Positions 46,823 through 55,513 of a stretch of DNA of 64,000 bases are shown one piece after another. The position numbers and the translations under genes were made by a program. The first letter of the stretch is position 1; every line of letters begins with the position of its first letter. The notes below the pieces were generated by a model. That model was not told where the DNA came from and ran no database searches. It saw only the letters and a program-made list of their open reading frames with translations. Origin of the DNA: Anaeromyxobacter oryzisoli (GTDB lineage Bacteria; Myxococcota; Myxococcia; Myxococcales; Anaeromyxobacteraceae); the NCBI RefSeq assembly GCF_022690765.1, contig NZ_JALCZA010000009.1:52191-116190 (forward strand), read 5' to 3'.

Positions 46823-47364
46823 CAGGGACGCCTCCCTTCCCGCCGCGGCAAGAGGAACAGGATCGTCGCGCGCGCTTCGTCCCCGGCCACAGCCGCCACC
46901 GCGACCGCGATCGACGCCGCAGCCGAGCAGAGGCAGAGCGTGCACCCCGACTTGACGATCAGAATTTGGACCAAGGTCAACGCCACGCCTGCCAGGCCGA
47001 GCGCGACGGCCACCGCGACGAATGCGAGCACGATCCACGGATGCGTCCGCCATCGATCGGCGCTACCCGCGAGCTCGAGCACGATCTCCAGCGCGTAGCC
47101 TGCCGCACCGAGCGCCGCGTCAGGGAAGGGCAAGATGCGCGAGACGAAGGAGTGGAGGACCTGGGCGCTGCTCGCCTGCCCGAAGACAGGATCCCATGGC
47201 TCCGCCGCGACGCCGAGCTGGTACGCCGCGAGGTAGACGGAGATGCCGAGGCCGACCGCCGCGATGGCCGCGAGGACCACGCGGTCACGCCAGCCTGACG
47301 GGATCTCTGCGTAAAGCACGTCTGCGTGCTCCTTCGGCCGGTCGGGATCGTGCTGTAGCGGCAT
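46822..47364 (-). CDS. VKOR-like membrane protein
   Basis: A 180-residue protein with about four membrane helices that resembles the vitamin K epoxide reductase family, which drives disulfide formation through quinones. The membrane CxxC is present in SGCTLCLCSAAAS near residues 147-159, along with the VLHSFVSRILPFPDAALGAAGYA region. The loop cysteine pair that normally contacts substrates is missing: WDPVFGQASSAQVL has none. Start ATG 47364 is chosen over a longer frame. Its stop overlaps the next gene's start by one base. Confidence 0.75.
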   Translation of the reverse strand: MPLQHDPDRPKEHADVLYAEIPSGWRDRVVLAAIAAVGLGISVYLAAYQLGVAAEPWDPVFGQASSAQVLHSFVSRILPFPDAALGAAGYALEIVLELAGSADRWRTHPWIVLAFVAVAVALGLAGVALTLVQILIVKSGCTLCLCSAAASIAVAVAAVAGDEARATILFLLPRREGRRP

Positions 47365-47555
47365 GGGGCCGCGACGCAGCGACGACGTGCGTACGCTGCA
47401 CGCCCGCATCACGGCACCCACCTGGAGTCGCACGTAAAGCTAGTTCTCGCCGGTGGCGATGGCAGGTCCGGCACCCCCTCATCCGTCGCACCCTCGACGA
47501 CGTTCCGTTCGCCAGAGGCGCTTCGTCCTCGCCGTGCGCCACCGGTCCTGCACCA

Positions 47556-47999
47556 TCAGTGCACCGACGGCGGCTGCGGAATGAACGCGTACGGGCGCGC
47601 GTCCACCCACTGCCAGGTGTTGCCGCTCCTCTTCGCGAGGAGCACGAGGTGCAGCGTCATCGTCTCCCTCGAGCCGTCGGGCATCCTGACGTTCTCGAGC
47701 TCGTGGTCGAGGTCCATGAACGCGAGATCGTTTCCCAGGCGCCGGACCGACGTGATCCTGAACGTCGATTTCGTGCCCTCGAGGATGGTGTCGCAGTCGT
47801 GGCTGTAGGCGGCCTCCACCCCGGAGCGTCCGTTTCCGACCTCTCCGGCCGGGGTGATGAGGGTGCCGTCGTCCGCCCAGAACGAAGCGACCTGCTTCGT
47901 GTCGAATCGGTTGAACGCTTCGTTGAACCTCCGGAACGTATCCTCGAGCGAGGCCTCCGCCCTGTGCTCCGTCGTCCCGACGCCTTGCGTGGTCTCCAT
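47556..47999 (-). CDS. SnoaL-like / DUF4440-type protein
   Basis: A 147-residue protein with the cone-shaped NTF2-like fold: FRRFNEAFNRFDTKQVASFWADDGTLITPAG is the opening helix-strand pattern of SgcJ/EcaC and SnoaL-like proteins (quoted in parts only), and TWQWVDARPYAFIP is a closing strand. Such folds serve as small isomerases, hydrolases or ligand binders, and no catalytic residues can be assigned here. It lies on the minus strand with 191 bases to the VKOR-like gene. Confidence 0.82.
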   Translation of the reverse strand: METTQGVGTTEHRAEASLEDTFRRFNEAFNRFDTKQVASFWADDGTLITPAGEVGNGRSGVEAAYSHDCDTILEGTKSTFRITSVRRLGNDLAFMDLDHELENVRMPDGSRETMTLHLVLLAKRSGNTWQWVDARPYAFIPQPPSVH

Positions 48000-48341
48000 G
48001 AGCGCACCTCCGTACGGGTGAAAGCATGGCCGTGCCGGCGGGGGCGCCCCCGCGCAAATGCCAGGCGGGGGACAAAGAACGTATACGTGAGCACGAAGCA
48101 GGGCGGGAACGTGAAGGCTGGAGCTCCCGTTGCAGCCGCCCGTGCGATCGGGCTCCGGGCCGCTCCGTGAGGTGGCACAGGTCGCTGAATCGCCCTGGCG
48201 CGCAGTCGGTGTCGCGGTGGCGCTCGAGCGCGCGGTCCGGGCCCGCTCCTTGGAAGCGGACGATCAGCCGGGGGCGCCTCGTGCGCGCGGTGGCCGGGAC
48301 GCCGCGCAAACGCGCGCATGCCTCCCCACCGTCCTCCGAGC
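48000..48341. other. Intergenic region
   Basis: The 342 bases between the metallophosphoesterase and SnoaL-like genes hold no recognised gene. A perfect 16-base palindrome, GCGGGGGCGCCCCCGC, lies at 48038-48053, close to the SnoaL-like start. Confidence 0.4.
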
Positions 48342-49247
48342 TTACTGTGGCGGCTCGGCTGCGTCCGCCCCCAGCGCGACCCAGTCCACGAGCTCGCCGT
48401 CGCGGGTGACGAACCGGACGAGCAGCGTCCGCGCGTCCGCCTCGACGAGCTGCGCGCCGAACTCGCCGTAGAACCGCGCGCGACTCCCCTGGATCGGGAA
48501 CCGCTGCATCGCGTACGGGGTGGACCCGCCCAGCCCGTTCACGAAGTACACGATCCCGTCGCGCTGGATGCGTTCGTAGTCGTGGTCGTGCCCGGCGAAC
48601 ACCGCGTGCGCGCCGCACGCCTGGAACGGCCACTGCGCGTAGGGCGTCGGGCCGTGCCGGCCGGAGGACCAGGGCGGGTGGTGGAGGAACACGAGCTTCC
48701 AGCGCGCGGGGGACGATCGCAGCGCCTCGCAGAGCCACCGCGCCTGCGCCGATTCCGGGGCCACGCCGTCGGGCTCCCGCGGATCGCTGTCGAGGGCGAA
48801 GACGTGCACGGCCCCCTTCGCGACTTCGTAGTAGCGCTCGTTGCCGGGCAGCGTGAAGTACGCGAGGTACGGGAGCGCCCCCGGTGCATTCCAGTCGTGG
48901 TTCCCGAGCACCGGGAAGAACGCGTTCGACGAGGCGCCGGGTCCGAAGCGACCGTGATACGGCGCGATGAACCCGGACCAGTACCTGCCGACGTGGTCGT
49001 CGATGGTCTCGGCGGCGCCCGAGGGGTAGTTGTTGTCGCCGGTGGTGACGACGAAGTCGGGGTGCCACGCCTGGACCAGGGCCGCGACGTCGCGCTCCGG
49101 CGCGTCCCCCGTGCCGTAGTCGCCGATGACGGCGAAGCGGACCGGGGCCTCGAGCCGGCGCGCGATGGCGTCGGGATCGCCGAGATCGCGACCGCAGCCG
49201 GCGAGGACGAGGAGCGCGAGGAGCGGGGCGAGACGGCGGCGCCGCAC
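48342..49247 (-). CDS. Secreted metallophosphoesterase (acid-phosphatase type)
   Basis: A calcineurin-like phosphoesterase of about 301 residues. The binuclear-metal motifs appear in order: FAVIGDYGTGDAPERD, VTTGDNNYPSG, PVLGNHDWNAPG, VFLHHPPWSSG and VFAGHDHDYER. Starting at GTG 49247 gives a short basic N-terminus, a hydrophobic stretch and the lipobox LAGC near residues 15-18, so the protein is probably a lipoprotein. ATG 49349 is an alternative start. The natural substrate (phosphomonoester, nucleotide or alkaloid-like) is unknown. Confidence 0.87.
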   Translation of the reverse strand: MRRRRLAPLLALLVLAGCGRDLGDPDAIARRLEAPVRFAVIGDYGTGDAPERDVAALVQAWHPDFVVTTGDNNYPSGAAETIDDHVGRYWSGFIAPYHGRFGPGASSNAFFPVLGNHDWNAPGALPYLAYFTLPGNERYYEVAKGAVHVFALDSDPREPDGVAPESAQARWLCEALRSSPARWKLVFLHHPPWSSGRHGPTPYAQWPFQACGAHAVFAGHDHDYERIQRDGIVYFVNGLGGSTPYAMQRFPIQGSRARFYGEFGAQLVEADARTLLVRFVTRDGELVDWVALGADAAEPPQ

Positions 49248-49392
49248 GCTCCGACGATAGGGCGCCCATCCGGCGATCGCCGCGCCGGACCCGACAAGGG
49301 CCCCGCGTCCCGCGAGCCCCACCCCGGCGCGGGGCCCGCCGCTCCGCATCGCCGGTGGCGCTCGTGCGGGCCCGAGAGGACAATCGACGCTC

Positions 49393-50205
49393 GTGAGGTG
49401 CGTCGCGCCATCGCCGGAGCGCGCGAGCGGCCTGTGCGCCGGCCTGCCGATCGCGCTCGCGATGGCCGTCGCGCTCACCCCAGCCGCGACGACGGCGACC
49501 CCGACCAAGCTCTTCCGGGCCCCCTCGCCTGGCGTCCAACCGTTCGCCGTCCCGCGCCTCGCGTACGACACCTACTTCTGGCCCGGGAGCAACGAGGTCG
49601 CCTCGTATCCCGTCACGCTCGGTGTCACGAGCGGCGTGCTCCCGCTCGAGAAGCTCCGGCTCGAGGTCGGCCTCGACGTGATCGTGCCCACGCGCGACCC
49701 GCTGTCACTGAACGCGAAGCTCGGAACGCCCGAGGGCGCGATGTTCGCCGGCTCGCCGGCCGTCGCGGTCGGGCTCTACGAGATCGGCGTGACGAGCGCC
49801 ACCGCGCTCGACGTCGTCTACGCCGTCGCGGGGAAGCGCACGCAGTTCGGGGCGTTCGCGGTCGGTGGGTACGTCGGCACCGGACGCCTCCTTCGATCGT
49901 CGTCGGGCGCGGTCCACCGCGCGGGAGTGCTCGCCGGCGTGGCGCTCCCGCCGATCGCCGTGGGGCGCCCGTGGCTCCAGCGCGTCCAGGTGCGATGGGA
50001 CGTCGTCACGGGGAGGAACGTCATCGGCGCGACCGGCGGTGGGCTCGCCTTCGTCTTCCTGCCCTCCCTCTCGGCGCTCATCGGGCCGGTCGTCTTCTTC
50101 GATCCCGCGCAGCAGCCGGGCGGCGTCAGCTGGCTGTGGAGCGTCCAGTTGACCGTCGATCTGGGCGCCGTGTCTGGACCGGACGCGCCCTGGCCCGGGA
50201 TGTGA
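49393..50205 (+). CDS. Predicted outer-membrane beta-barrel protein
   Basis: A 270-residue protein with an N-terminal signal peptide (hydrophobic stretch around residues 15-32, Ala-rich cleavage region). The remainder alternates hydrophobic and polar residues with many Gly/Tyr/Phe (LEVGLDVIVPTR, AVAVGLYEIGVT, VWSVQL-type strands), typical of small outer-membrane barrels. Charge and aromatic patterns fit, but no named family is recognised. Divergent from the metallophosphoesterase with 145 bases between starts. Confidence 0.65.
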   Translation: MRCVAPSPERASGLCAGLPIALAMAVALTPAATTATPTKLFRAPSPGVQPFAVPRLAYDTYFWPGSNEVASYPVTLGVTSGVLPLEKLRLEVGLDVIVPTRDPLSLNAKLGTPEGAMFAGSPAVAVGLYEIGVTSATALDVVYAVAGKRTQFGAFAVGGYVGTGRLLRSSSGAVHRAGVLAGVALPPIAVGRPWLQRVQVRWDVVTGRNVIGATGGGLAFVFLPSLSALIGPVVFFDPAQQPGGVSWLWSVQLTVDLGAVSGPDAPWPGM

Positions 50206-50621
50206 TCGTTGCTGGAGGATGCCCAGCATGCGAAGTCCTGATCCGGGCGATCCTTCCGTCAACGACCCGTCGCATGCTCGTCGCTGTCGACGACGACGCA
50301 CGTTCCAGTCGAACGGATGCCGAGGGGAACGCCGTCGTGCGCGCCGCGCAGCGTGAAGTACGCCGCGACCTGGTCGCCCTCGGCGACCAGGTCCTTCAGC
50401 GCTCACTGGACGTCCGAGCGCGGCCTCGCATCATCCGGACGATCTAGACGTGACCCGTTGGCCCCCGGAGCGGTTCCGGGAGCCCCAGGGCGTGAAGCTG
50501 GGAGTCGGGCGGGATGAGCTCGGCGCCGGCTACCTCGCTGCCGGTGGCGATGAACCGTCGTGAACCGACAAACCACGCGCCTGGTGGCTTCGAGCGACGT
50601 GGAGAGCCCCGCCGATCCGGT
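50206..50621. other. Intergenic region, no gene recognised
   Basis: About 415 bases between two genes that end toward each other. Short open frames exist but none has codon use or motifs that convince. It may hold terminators; no clear hairpin with a T run was found. Confidence 0.4.
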
Positions 50622-51203
50622 TCATCGCACGAGGCGGAACCCGATGTCGGGCCCCAGCTTCTGCACGTACCCGAGCAGGATGTTGAGGTAGCCGAGGGAC
50701 TCGAGCCACCGGGCGTTCTGCAGCGGCCCGGCGTCGACGGCGTCGAAGCCGATGTCTCGGCCGAGCGCGAGGACGCGCTCCTTCGAGGAGGCGTCGTCCC
50801 CGGCGACGAACAGGCTGATCCGCTCGCCCTTCACCTGCCCCGTCTCCATGTGCTGCGCGAACACGGTGTTGAATGCCTTCACCACCTTCGCCCGCGGGGC
50901 CTTCCTTTGCAGCTCCTCGGCCCCACTCGTGGTGTACCCGAGCGCGAGCTGCATGTCGGCAGTGAGCGCGTTCGTCACGTCCACGAGGACCTTCCCGTCC
51001 AGCGCGTCGCCAGCGGCGCGAAGCGCGTCGTCGAGCGCGCCGAAGGGGACGGCGAGGAACACGACCTCCGCCCAGGAGGCGGCCTGGCGGACCGCTCCCG
51101 GATCCTTGCCGACCGCCCGGACCTCGTGACCAGCCCGCGCCAGGCCGCGCTGGAGCGCGCCGCCCACGTTGCCTTTGCCGATGATGCCGATCTTCATAGC
51201 CAT
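50622..51203 (-). CDS. F420-dependent NADP-reductase-family protein
   Basis: A 193-residue Rossmann protein beginning AMKIGIIGKGNVGGAL, with the dinucleotide loop and a SWAEVVFLAVPFGALDD segment, and the family patterns VKAFNTVFAQHM and ARWLESLGYLNILL. This family includes NADPH:F420 reductases and many small NADP-binding proteins; most bacterial members are not shown to use F420. GGAGGAT lies eight bases before the ATG. It is divergent from a LysR gene, which may control it. Confidence 0.85.
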   Translation of the reverse strand: MAMKIGIIGKGNVGGALQRGLARAGHEVRAVGKDPGAVRQAASWAEVVFLAVPFGALDDALRAAGDALDGKVLVDVTNALTADMQLALGYTTSGAEELQRKAPRAKVVKAFNTVFAQHMETGQVKGERISLFVAGDDASSKERVLALGRDIGFDAVDAGPLQNARWLESLGYLNILLGYVQKLGPDIGFRLVR

Positions 51204-51435
51204 GGTCTCGTATCCTCCAGAGAGGCTTCGAGGCGATGTGCCCCGAAGCGCCAGGAAATATGGCGGCCTCGCCGGGCGGGATAAATGACGATTTCGGCAA
51301 AGCAGCGTTGATGAATAATCACGAGTAAGGAGCGCACGCGTCTTCCCCTCCGCGAGCTGGCGTTCATGCGAGGACGAAGATGAAGGCGGCGCCCATCCTT
51401 GACGTGAGGTCACAAGTCGTCGTGAGATCACGAGA

Positions 51436-52356
51436 ATGAACGACGTCTTCTCGGAGATCGAGGTCTTCACCCGATCCGTAGACCTCGGGGGGTTCACGCG
51501 CGCGGCCGAGAGCCTGGGCCTCACGCCGTCGGGAGTGAGCCGGATCGTCTCGCGGCTCGAGCGCCGCGTCGGGGTGCGCCTGCTCAACCGGACCACGCGC
51601 AGCCTCAGCCTCACCGACGAGGGTGCCGCCTACTACGAGCGGTGCACGCGCATCCTGGCAGAGCTCGAGGAGGCCCACGCGGCCCTGGCGGCGGCGAGCA
51701 CGACGCCTCGAGGTCGCCTGCGGGTCGATGTCTCCATGGTGCTCGCGGACTTCGTGGTGGGGCCAGCACTGCCGCGATTCCTGTTGCGCTACCCGGACGT
51801 GTCCTTGGACCTGACGGTCCGAGACCGGCTCATCGATCCGACTGCCGAGGGCGTGGATGTGGTGATCCGGCTCGCTCCGACGCGGGACTCGGAGCTGGTG
51901 TCCCGTCGGCTCGGCCGCGCGCGGTCCGTGCTAGTCGCCTCTCCCCGGTACCTCCGGTCGAAGGGCCGCCCGCGGACGCTCGCGTCGCTCCGCGAGCACT
52001 CCTGCATCGCCTATCTGGCGAGTACCGGTCCCTTGCCCTGGAGGCTGAAAGGAGAGTCCGGCGAGGTCCTCTTCCACCCCGCCGGCAGGCTCGTGGCTGG
52101 GTCAGGAAACGTGTTGACCCATGCCGCGCTGGCGGGGCTCGGCGTCATCCAGACCTACGAGTACCACGTCGCGGAGGAGCTGGCCCGTGGCGAGCTCGAG
52201 GTCCTGCTCGAGGACCTCGAGCCCGAGCCACGGGTGGTACAGGCTCTCTTCGCGCGGCAGAAGGCCTCTCTGCCGAAGGTGCGGGTCTTCGTGGACTTCC
52301 TCGTGGATACGTTCGCGTCCTGGTCCCCTTCGGCTCGAGCCCGCAGGCGCCGCTGA
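51436..52356 (+). CDS. LysR-family transcriptional regulator
   Basis: A 306-residue regulator. The N-terminal winged HTH is clear (FTRAAESLGLTPSGVSRIVS, RLLNRTTRSLSLTDEG), followed by the periplasmic-binding-like effector domain (LRVDVSMVLADFVVGPALP and LVAGSGNVLTHAALAGLGV). It lies 232 bases from the divergent F420-family gene, a geometry in which LysR proteins commonly activate the neighbour. No T-N11-A box was confirmed in the intergenic DNA. Confidence 0.9.
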   Translation: MNDVFSEIEVFTRSVDLGGFTRAAESLGLTPSGVSRIVSRLERRVGVRLLNRTTRSLSLTDEGAAYYERCTRILAELEEAHAALAAASTTPRGRLRVDVSMVLADFVVGPALPRFLLRYPDVSLDLTVRDRLIDPTAEGVDVVIRLAPTRDSELVSRRLGRARSVLVASPRYLRSKGRPRTLASLREHSCIAYLASTGPLPWRLKGESGEVLFHPAGRLVAGSGNVLTHAALAGLGVIQTYEYHVAEELARGELEVLLEDLEPEPRVVQALFARQKASLPKVRVFVDFLVDTFASWSPSARARRRR

Positions 52357-52403
52357 TCCCATCGGGTAAGGTGGCAGTCGAACCGCTTCGGAACGCTGGG
52401 CGA

Positions 52404-53204
52404 ATGAGACCGTCCGTGGCATGGCGGCATCGCTCCACGGTGCGTGAAAATGGAGCGCTCGTCGGCGCCGTGCTGATCGTCGCCGTCTGCGCCGCCTTCA
52501 CCGTCGCCAGCCTGTGGCTGGTCGCCGCCGACCGCGGCGATCGCCGGACGGCGATCGGCGCCGTGGCCTTCTTCGGCCTGTGCCTGGGGCTCGCCATCTG
52601 GCTGCTGCGGGTGCGAGGGGCGAAGTGGCGGAACCTCGATGCGCACGGGGTGGAGATCGTGGGTGGGGTTCCCATCCGCGCGCGCCCCCGGAGGCCCGCG
52701 GCGGCACTCGCCGTGGCCTCCGCCGCCCTGTCGATCGTCTCGTGGGCGATGGATGGGCCGTTGGCCCTGCTCGCCTTCGCGGTGGCGCTCCTCTGCGCGG
52801 CGCTCGTCCCGGTGCTCCTCTTCGGTCCGCCGAGCCGCCGCGCCCTCGTCTTCGAGCCGGAGGGGCTGCAACTCGTCGAGCCTTCGTGGCAGGTTCGCGT
52901 CCCGTGGGACGAGATCGTCGAGGCGAGGCTCGTCGACGTGCAGGACACCCTGCTGGTCGCGCTCACGCTGCGCGATACGTCGGGGCTTGTGCCCACCGGG
53001 CGCGGCGGGGATCTCGTCGCGCGGCGGCGCCTCGCGCGCGCCGTCTCGCTCAACAGGGCGTTCTACGGCTGCGACGTCACCATCGGCCCCGGCGTGCACG
53101 GCCTGGACGCGGTGCTCTTCCTCCGCGCGATCGAGACTTACGTCTCGGACGCTGGCGCGAGGGCGCGGCTCGCGCCGCGAACGGCCCTCCAGGTGGGCTC
53201 ATAG
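52404..53204 (+). CDS. Membrane protein with PH-like C-terminal domain
   Basis: A 266-residue protein with four predicted membrane helices in its first half (about 18-42, 48-70, 95-115 and 118-140) and a soluble second half. The latter begins RRALVFEPEGLQLVEPSWQVRVPWDEI (in parts), a strand pattern resembling bacterial PH-domain proteins of the YdbS/YhgE kind. It is not assigned to a named family. It follows the LysR gene by 47 bases. Confidence 0.65.
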   Translation: MRPSVAWRHRSTVRENGALVGAVLIVAVCAAFTVASLWLVAADRGDRRTAIGAVAFFGLCLGLAIWLLRVRGAKWRNLDAHGVEIVGGVPIRARPRRPAAALAVASAALSIVSWAMDGPLALLAFAVALLCAALVPVLLFGPPSRRALVFEPEGLQLVEPSWQVRVPWDEIVEARLVDVQDTLLVALTLRDTSGLVPTGRGGDLVARRRLARAVSLNRAFYGCDVTIGPGVHGLDAVLFLRAIETYVSDAGARARLAPRTALQVGS

Positions 53205-53381
53205 GCGCGTCGAGCCGGGCGCCGAAGGTCGGGCGTGACCATGTGCCGGGGAGCAGGTCGGCCGCGGTGTCGAGCGGGGGTGGCGAGTCACTCCGCGGGC
53301 GCAGCAGGCCGTGCCTGCGGCACCAAACCGCACAATCTTGGAAATGAGCGAATGTCAGACCGGTGTGCAACGCTCTGAACA

Positions 53382-55403
53382 ATGTGCGGGGTCGTTTCCA
53401 GCTCGAACGGAACCTCGGCGGTGCCGCCGCCGGAGGCGCTCTCGCGCGCGGCGTGGCAGCTCGACCCGCCCATGCCGCACGAGCGGCCGCACGTTCTCCG
53501 TGAGGAGGCGGCGCTCCTCGTGGACGGCCTCCTCGCCCGGGTGGCGCGGGGACGAGGCGCGTTGGATGTCGCGCTCGGTGAGGGACTCCTGGCCCTGGCC
53601 CAAGGCGACCGGACGCTGCGACTCGGATTCTCGGGGATCGCCGACTACGCCCGCGAGCGGCTCGGGATCGCCGGCCGGACCGCGCAGGGGATGGCCCAGC
53701 TCGCGCGCGCGTTGGCCGCGCGCCCACGACTCCGCGAGGCGGTGCGCTCGGGCGAGGTGAGCGCGCGCAAGGCGACGACGATCCTTCGGGTGGCGCGGGG
53801 CGACGCGGAGGCCGAGTGGGTCGAGCGTGCGCGGACCGCGACGGTGCGTGCGCTCGAGTCGGCGGTACGGACGGCGGGCACAAATGATTGCCCGGAGGGC
53901 ACGACCGAAGCGAGTGGCGCGATGGGCGCCGCCGGCGGGACGGCTGGCGCCGAGCCCGAGGAGGAGCGGTTCGACCGCGTCGATCTCGCCCTCGGGACAG
54001 AGGCGCGAGCCCGGCTCGACGAGGCGCTCGCCCTGGCGGGGAAGCTCCTCGGGGCGACCTCGCCCCGGTGGCAGCGGCTCGAGTCGATCTGTCAGGAGTT
54101 CCTCGGCGCGCACCCGGTGGACGCGGGCGAGGAGACGGACGAGCGGAGCGTGGAGGCGTCGCGCGCGGAGTGGTTCGACGCGGCGCGGGAGGCGCTCGAG
54201 GAGGAGACGGCGTGCTGGGCCGCGCTCGACGAGGTCGCGCCGGTGCCGGCGCCGGTGCTCGGCGTCGTGACGGACGGCGCGGGCCTGGACGACGACGGGG
54301 CCTTGGACGACGGGGGCGGTGCGGGCGGCGCGCCTGCGAGGGATCCCGCGGAGGTCCTCGACGAGCAGCTCCGGCACCTCGCCTCCATGCGCGAGCGCTG
54401 GGACGAGTTGGTCGGCCACCTCGCCATGCTGGTCCTGAACGTCGGGCTCTGGCGCGACATGGGCTTCGCCACCTTCGGGCACTACTGCGCCGAGCGGCTC
54501 GGCATGGCGGAGCGGACCGTGGCGCAGCGGGCGGCGCTTGAGCGGCGGCTCTACGCGCTGCCGGCGCTCCGGCAGGCGCTCCGGGCGGGGAGGGTCAGCT
54601 ACGAGCAGGCGCGGCTCGTCGCCCGGGCGGCGGGCGCGAGCACGACGGATGAAGACGCGGTCGAGGCGCTGATTGCCCACGCCGAGGCCTCGACGTGCAT
54701 CGCGTTCCGGCGTGAGCTCGAGGACGAGCTCGCCGCTCGGGCAGAATTCGAGGCGCAGGCCGCGGCGCAGATGTGTGCGCCGCCCGGGCGAACCGACGAC
54801 TCCGGGGCGGAGGCGACGCAGATGTGTGCGCCGTCGAGGCGGACCGACGACTGCGGATCGGAGCCGGCTGCGACAGACGAGCCGATGGGAGTTCCGCGCC
54901 CGCAGATGTGTGCGCGCGACTGGTTGACCCTCCACGTCCCGCGCCGGGTGGCCCTCCTCATCGACGCCTCGTTCCGCGCGGCTCGGGCCGCCGCAGGTCA
55001 CTGGCTCAACCCGGAGGAGTGCGTCATCCGCATCGCAGGGCACTTCGTCGAGACGTGGACCGAGACGGTGAAGCAACTGGAGCGCTCGCGCCCTGCGCGG
55101 CAGCGGAAGATCCTCGCGCGGGATCGGTGCCGCTGTCAGGTGCCCGGGTGCAGCCGCCCCGCCGCGCACGTGCACCATGTGTGCTTCCGCTCGCACGGCG
55201 GCGATGACTCCGGGGAGAACCAGATCGCCCTCTGCGCCGCGCACCACCTGCACGCCATCCACCGGGGCTGGATCCGGGTTCGCGGCCGGGCGCCGGATGG
55301 GCTCCGGTGGGAGCTGGGGCTGCGCTCCGACGGGACGGCGCTGGCCGTGTTCGGCCCGGACACCTGGGCGTCGGAGACCGGCCAGCGAGACGCCCCGGTG
55401 TGA
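53382..55403 (+). CDS. HNH endonuclease with duplicated helical module
   Basis: A 673-residue protein. Two related helical modules are visible: GFSGIADYARERLGIAGRT... with RPRLREAVRSGEVSARKATT (about 83-135), and GFATFGHYCAERLGMAERT... with LPALRQALRAGRVSYEQARL (about 361-410), separated by an acidic variable linker. A QMCAP-type repeat follows (residues 463, 480 and 508). The HNH nuclease lies near the C-terminus (about 582-630: RDRCRCQVPGCSR, AHVHHVCFRSHGG, NQIALCAAHHLHAIH). The target is unknown. Start ATG 53382 is tentative. Confidence 0.82.
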   Translation: MCGVVSSSNGTSAVPPPEALSRAAWQLDPPMPHERPHVLREEAALLVDGLLARVARGRGALDVALGEGLLALAQGDRTLRLGFSGIADYARERLGIAGRTAQGMAQLARALAARPRLREAVRSGEVSARKATTILRVARGDAEAEWVERARTATVRALESAVRTAGTNDCPEGTTEASGAMGAAGGTAGAEPEEERFDRVDLALGTEARARLDEALALAGKLLGATSPRWQRLESICQEFLGAHPVDAGEETDERSVEASRAEWFDAAREALEEETACWAALDEVAPVPAPVLGVVTDGAGLDDDGALDDGGGAGGAPARDPAEVLDEQLRHLASMRERWDELVGHLAMLVLNVGLWRDMGFATFGHYCAERLGMAERTVAQRAALERRLYALPALRQALRAGRVSYEQARLVARAAGASTTDEDAVEALIAHAEASTCIAFRRELEDELAARAEFEAQAAAQMCAPPGRTDDSGAEATQMCAPSRRTDDCGSEPAATDEPMGVPRPQMCARDWLTLHVPRRVALLIDASFRAARAAAGHWLNPEECVIRIAGHFVETWTETVKQLERSRPARQRKILARDRCRCQVPGCSRPAAHVHHVCFRSHGGDDSGENQIALCAAHHLHAIHRGWIRVRGRAPDGLRWELGLRSDGTALAVFGPDTWASETGQRDAPV

Positions 55404-55513
55404 AGCCGCAGGACGTCGCTGGATGCCGCTGGATGCCGCAGGGCGCACGACCCGAGTAGCCGACGGCGCATGCTGGTGAAGCGTCGTCGGCCGCGCTGCG
55501 CTACAAGTTCCCG

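Noticed and set aside
48025..48080. Possible sigma-54 promoter before the SnoaL-like gene (TGGCATTTGC)
   Set aside because: The GG-to-GC distance is five bases, not ten, so it cannot be a -24/-12 promoter.
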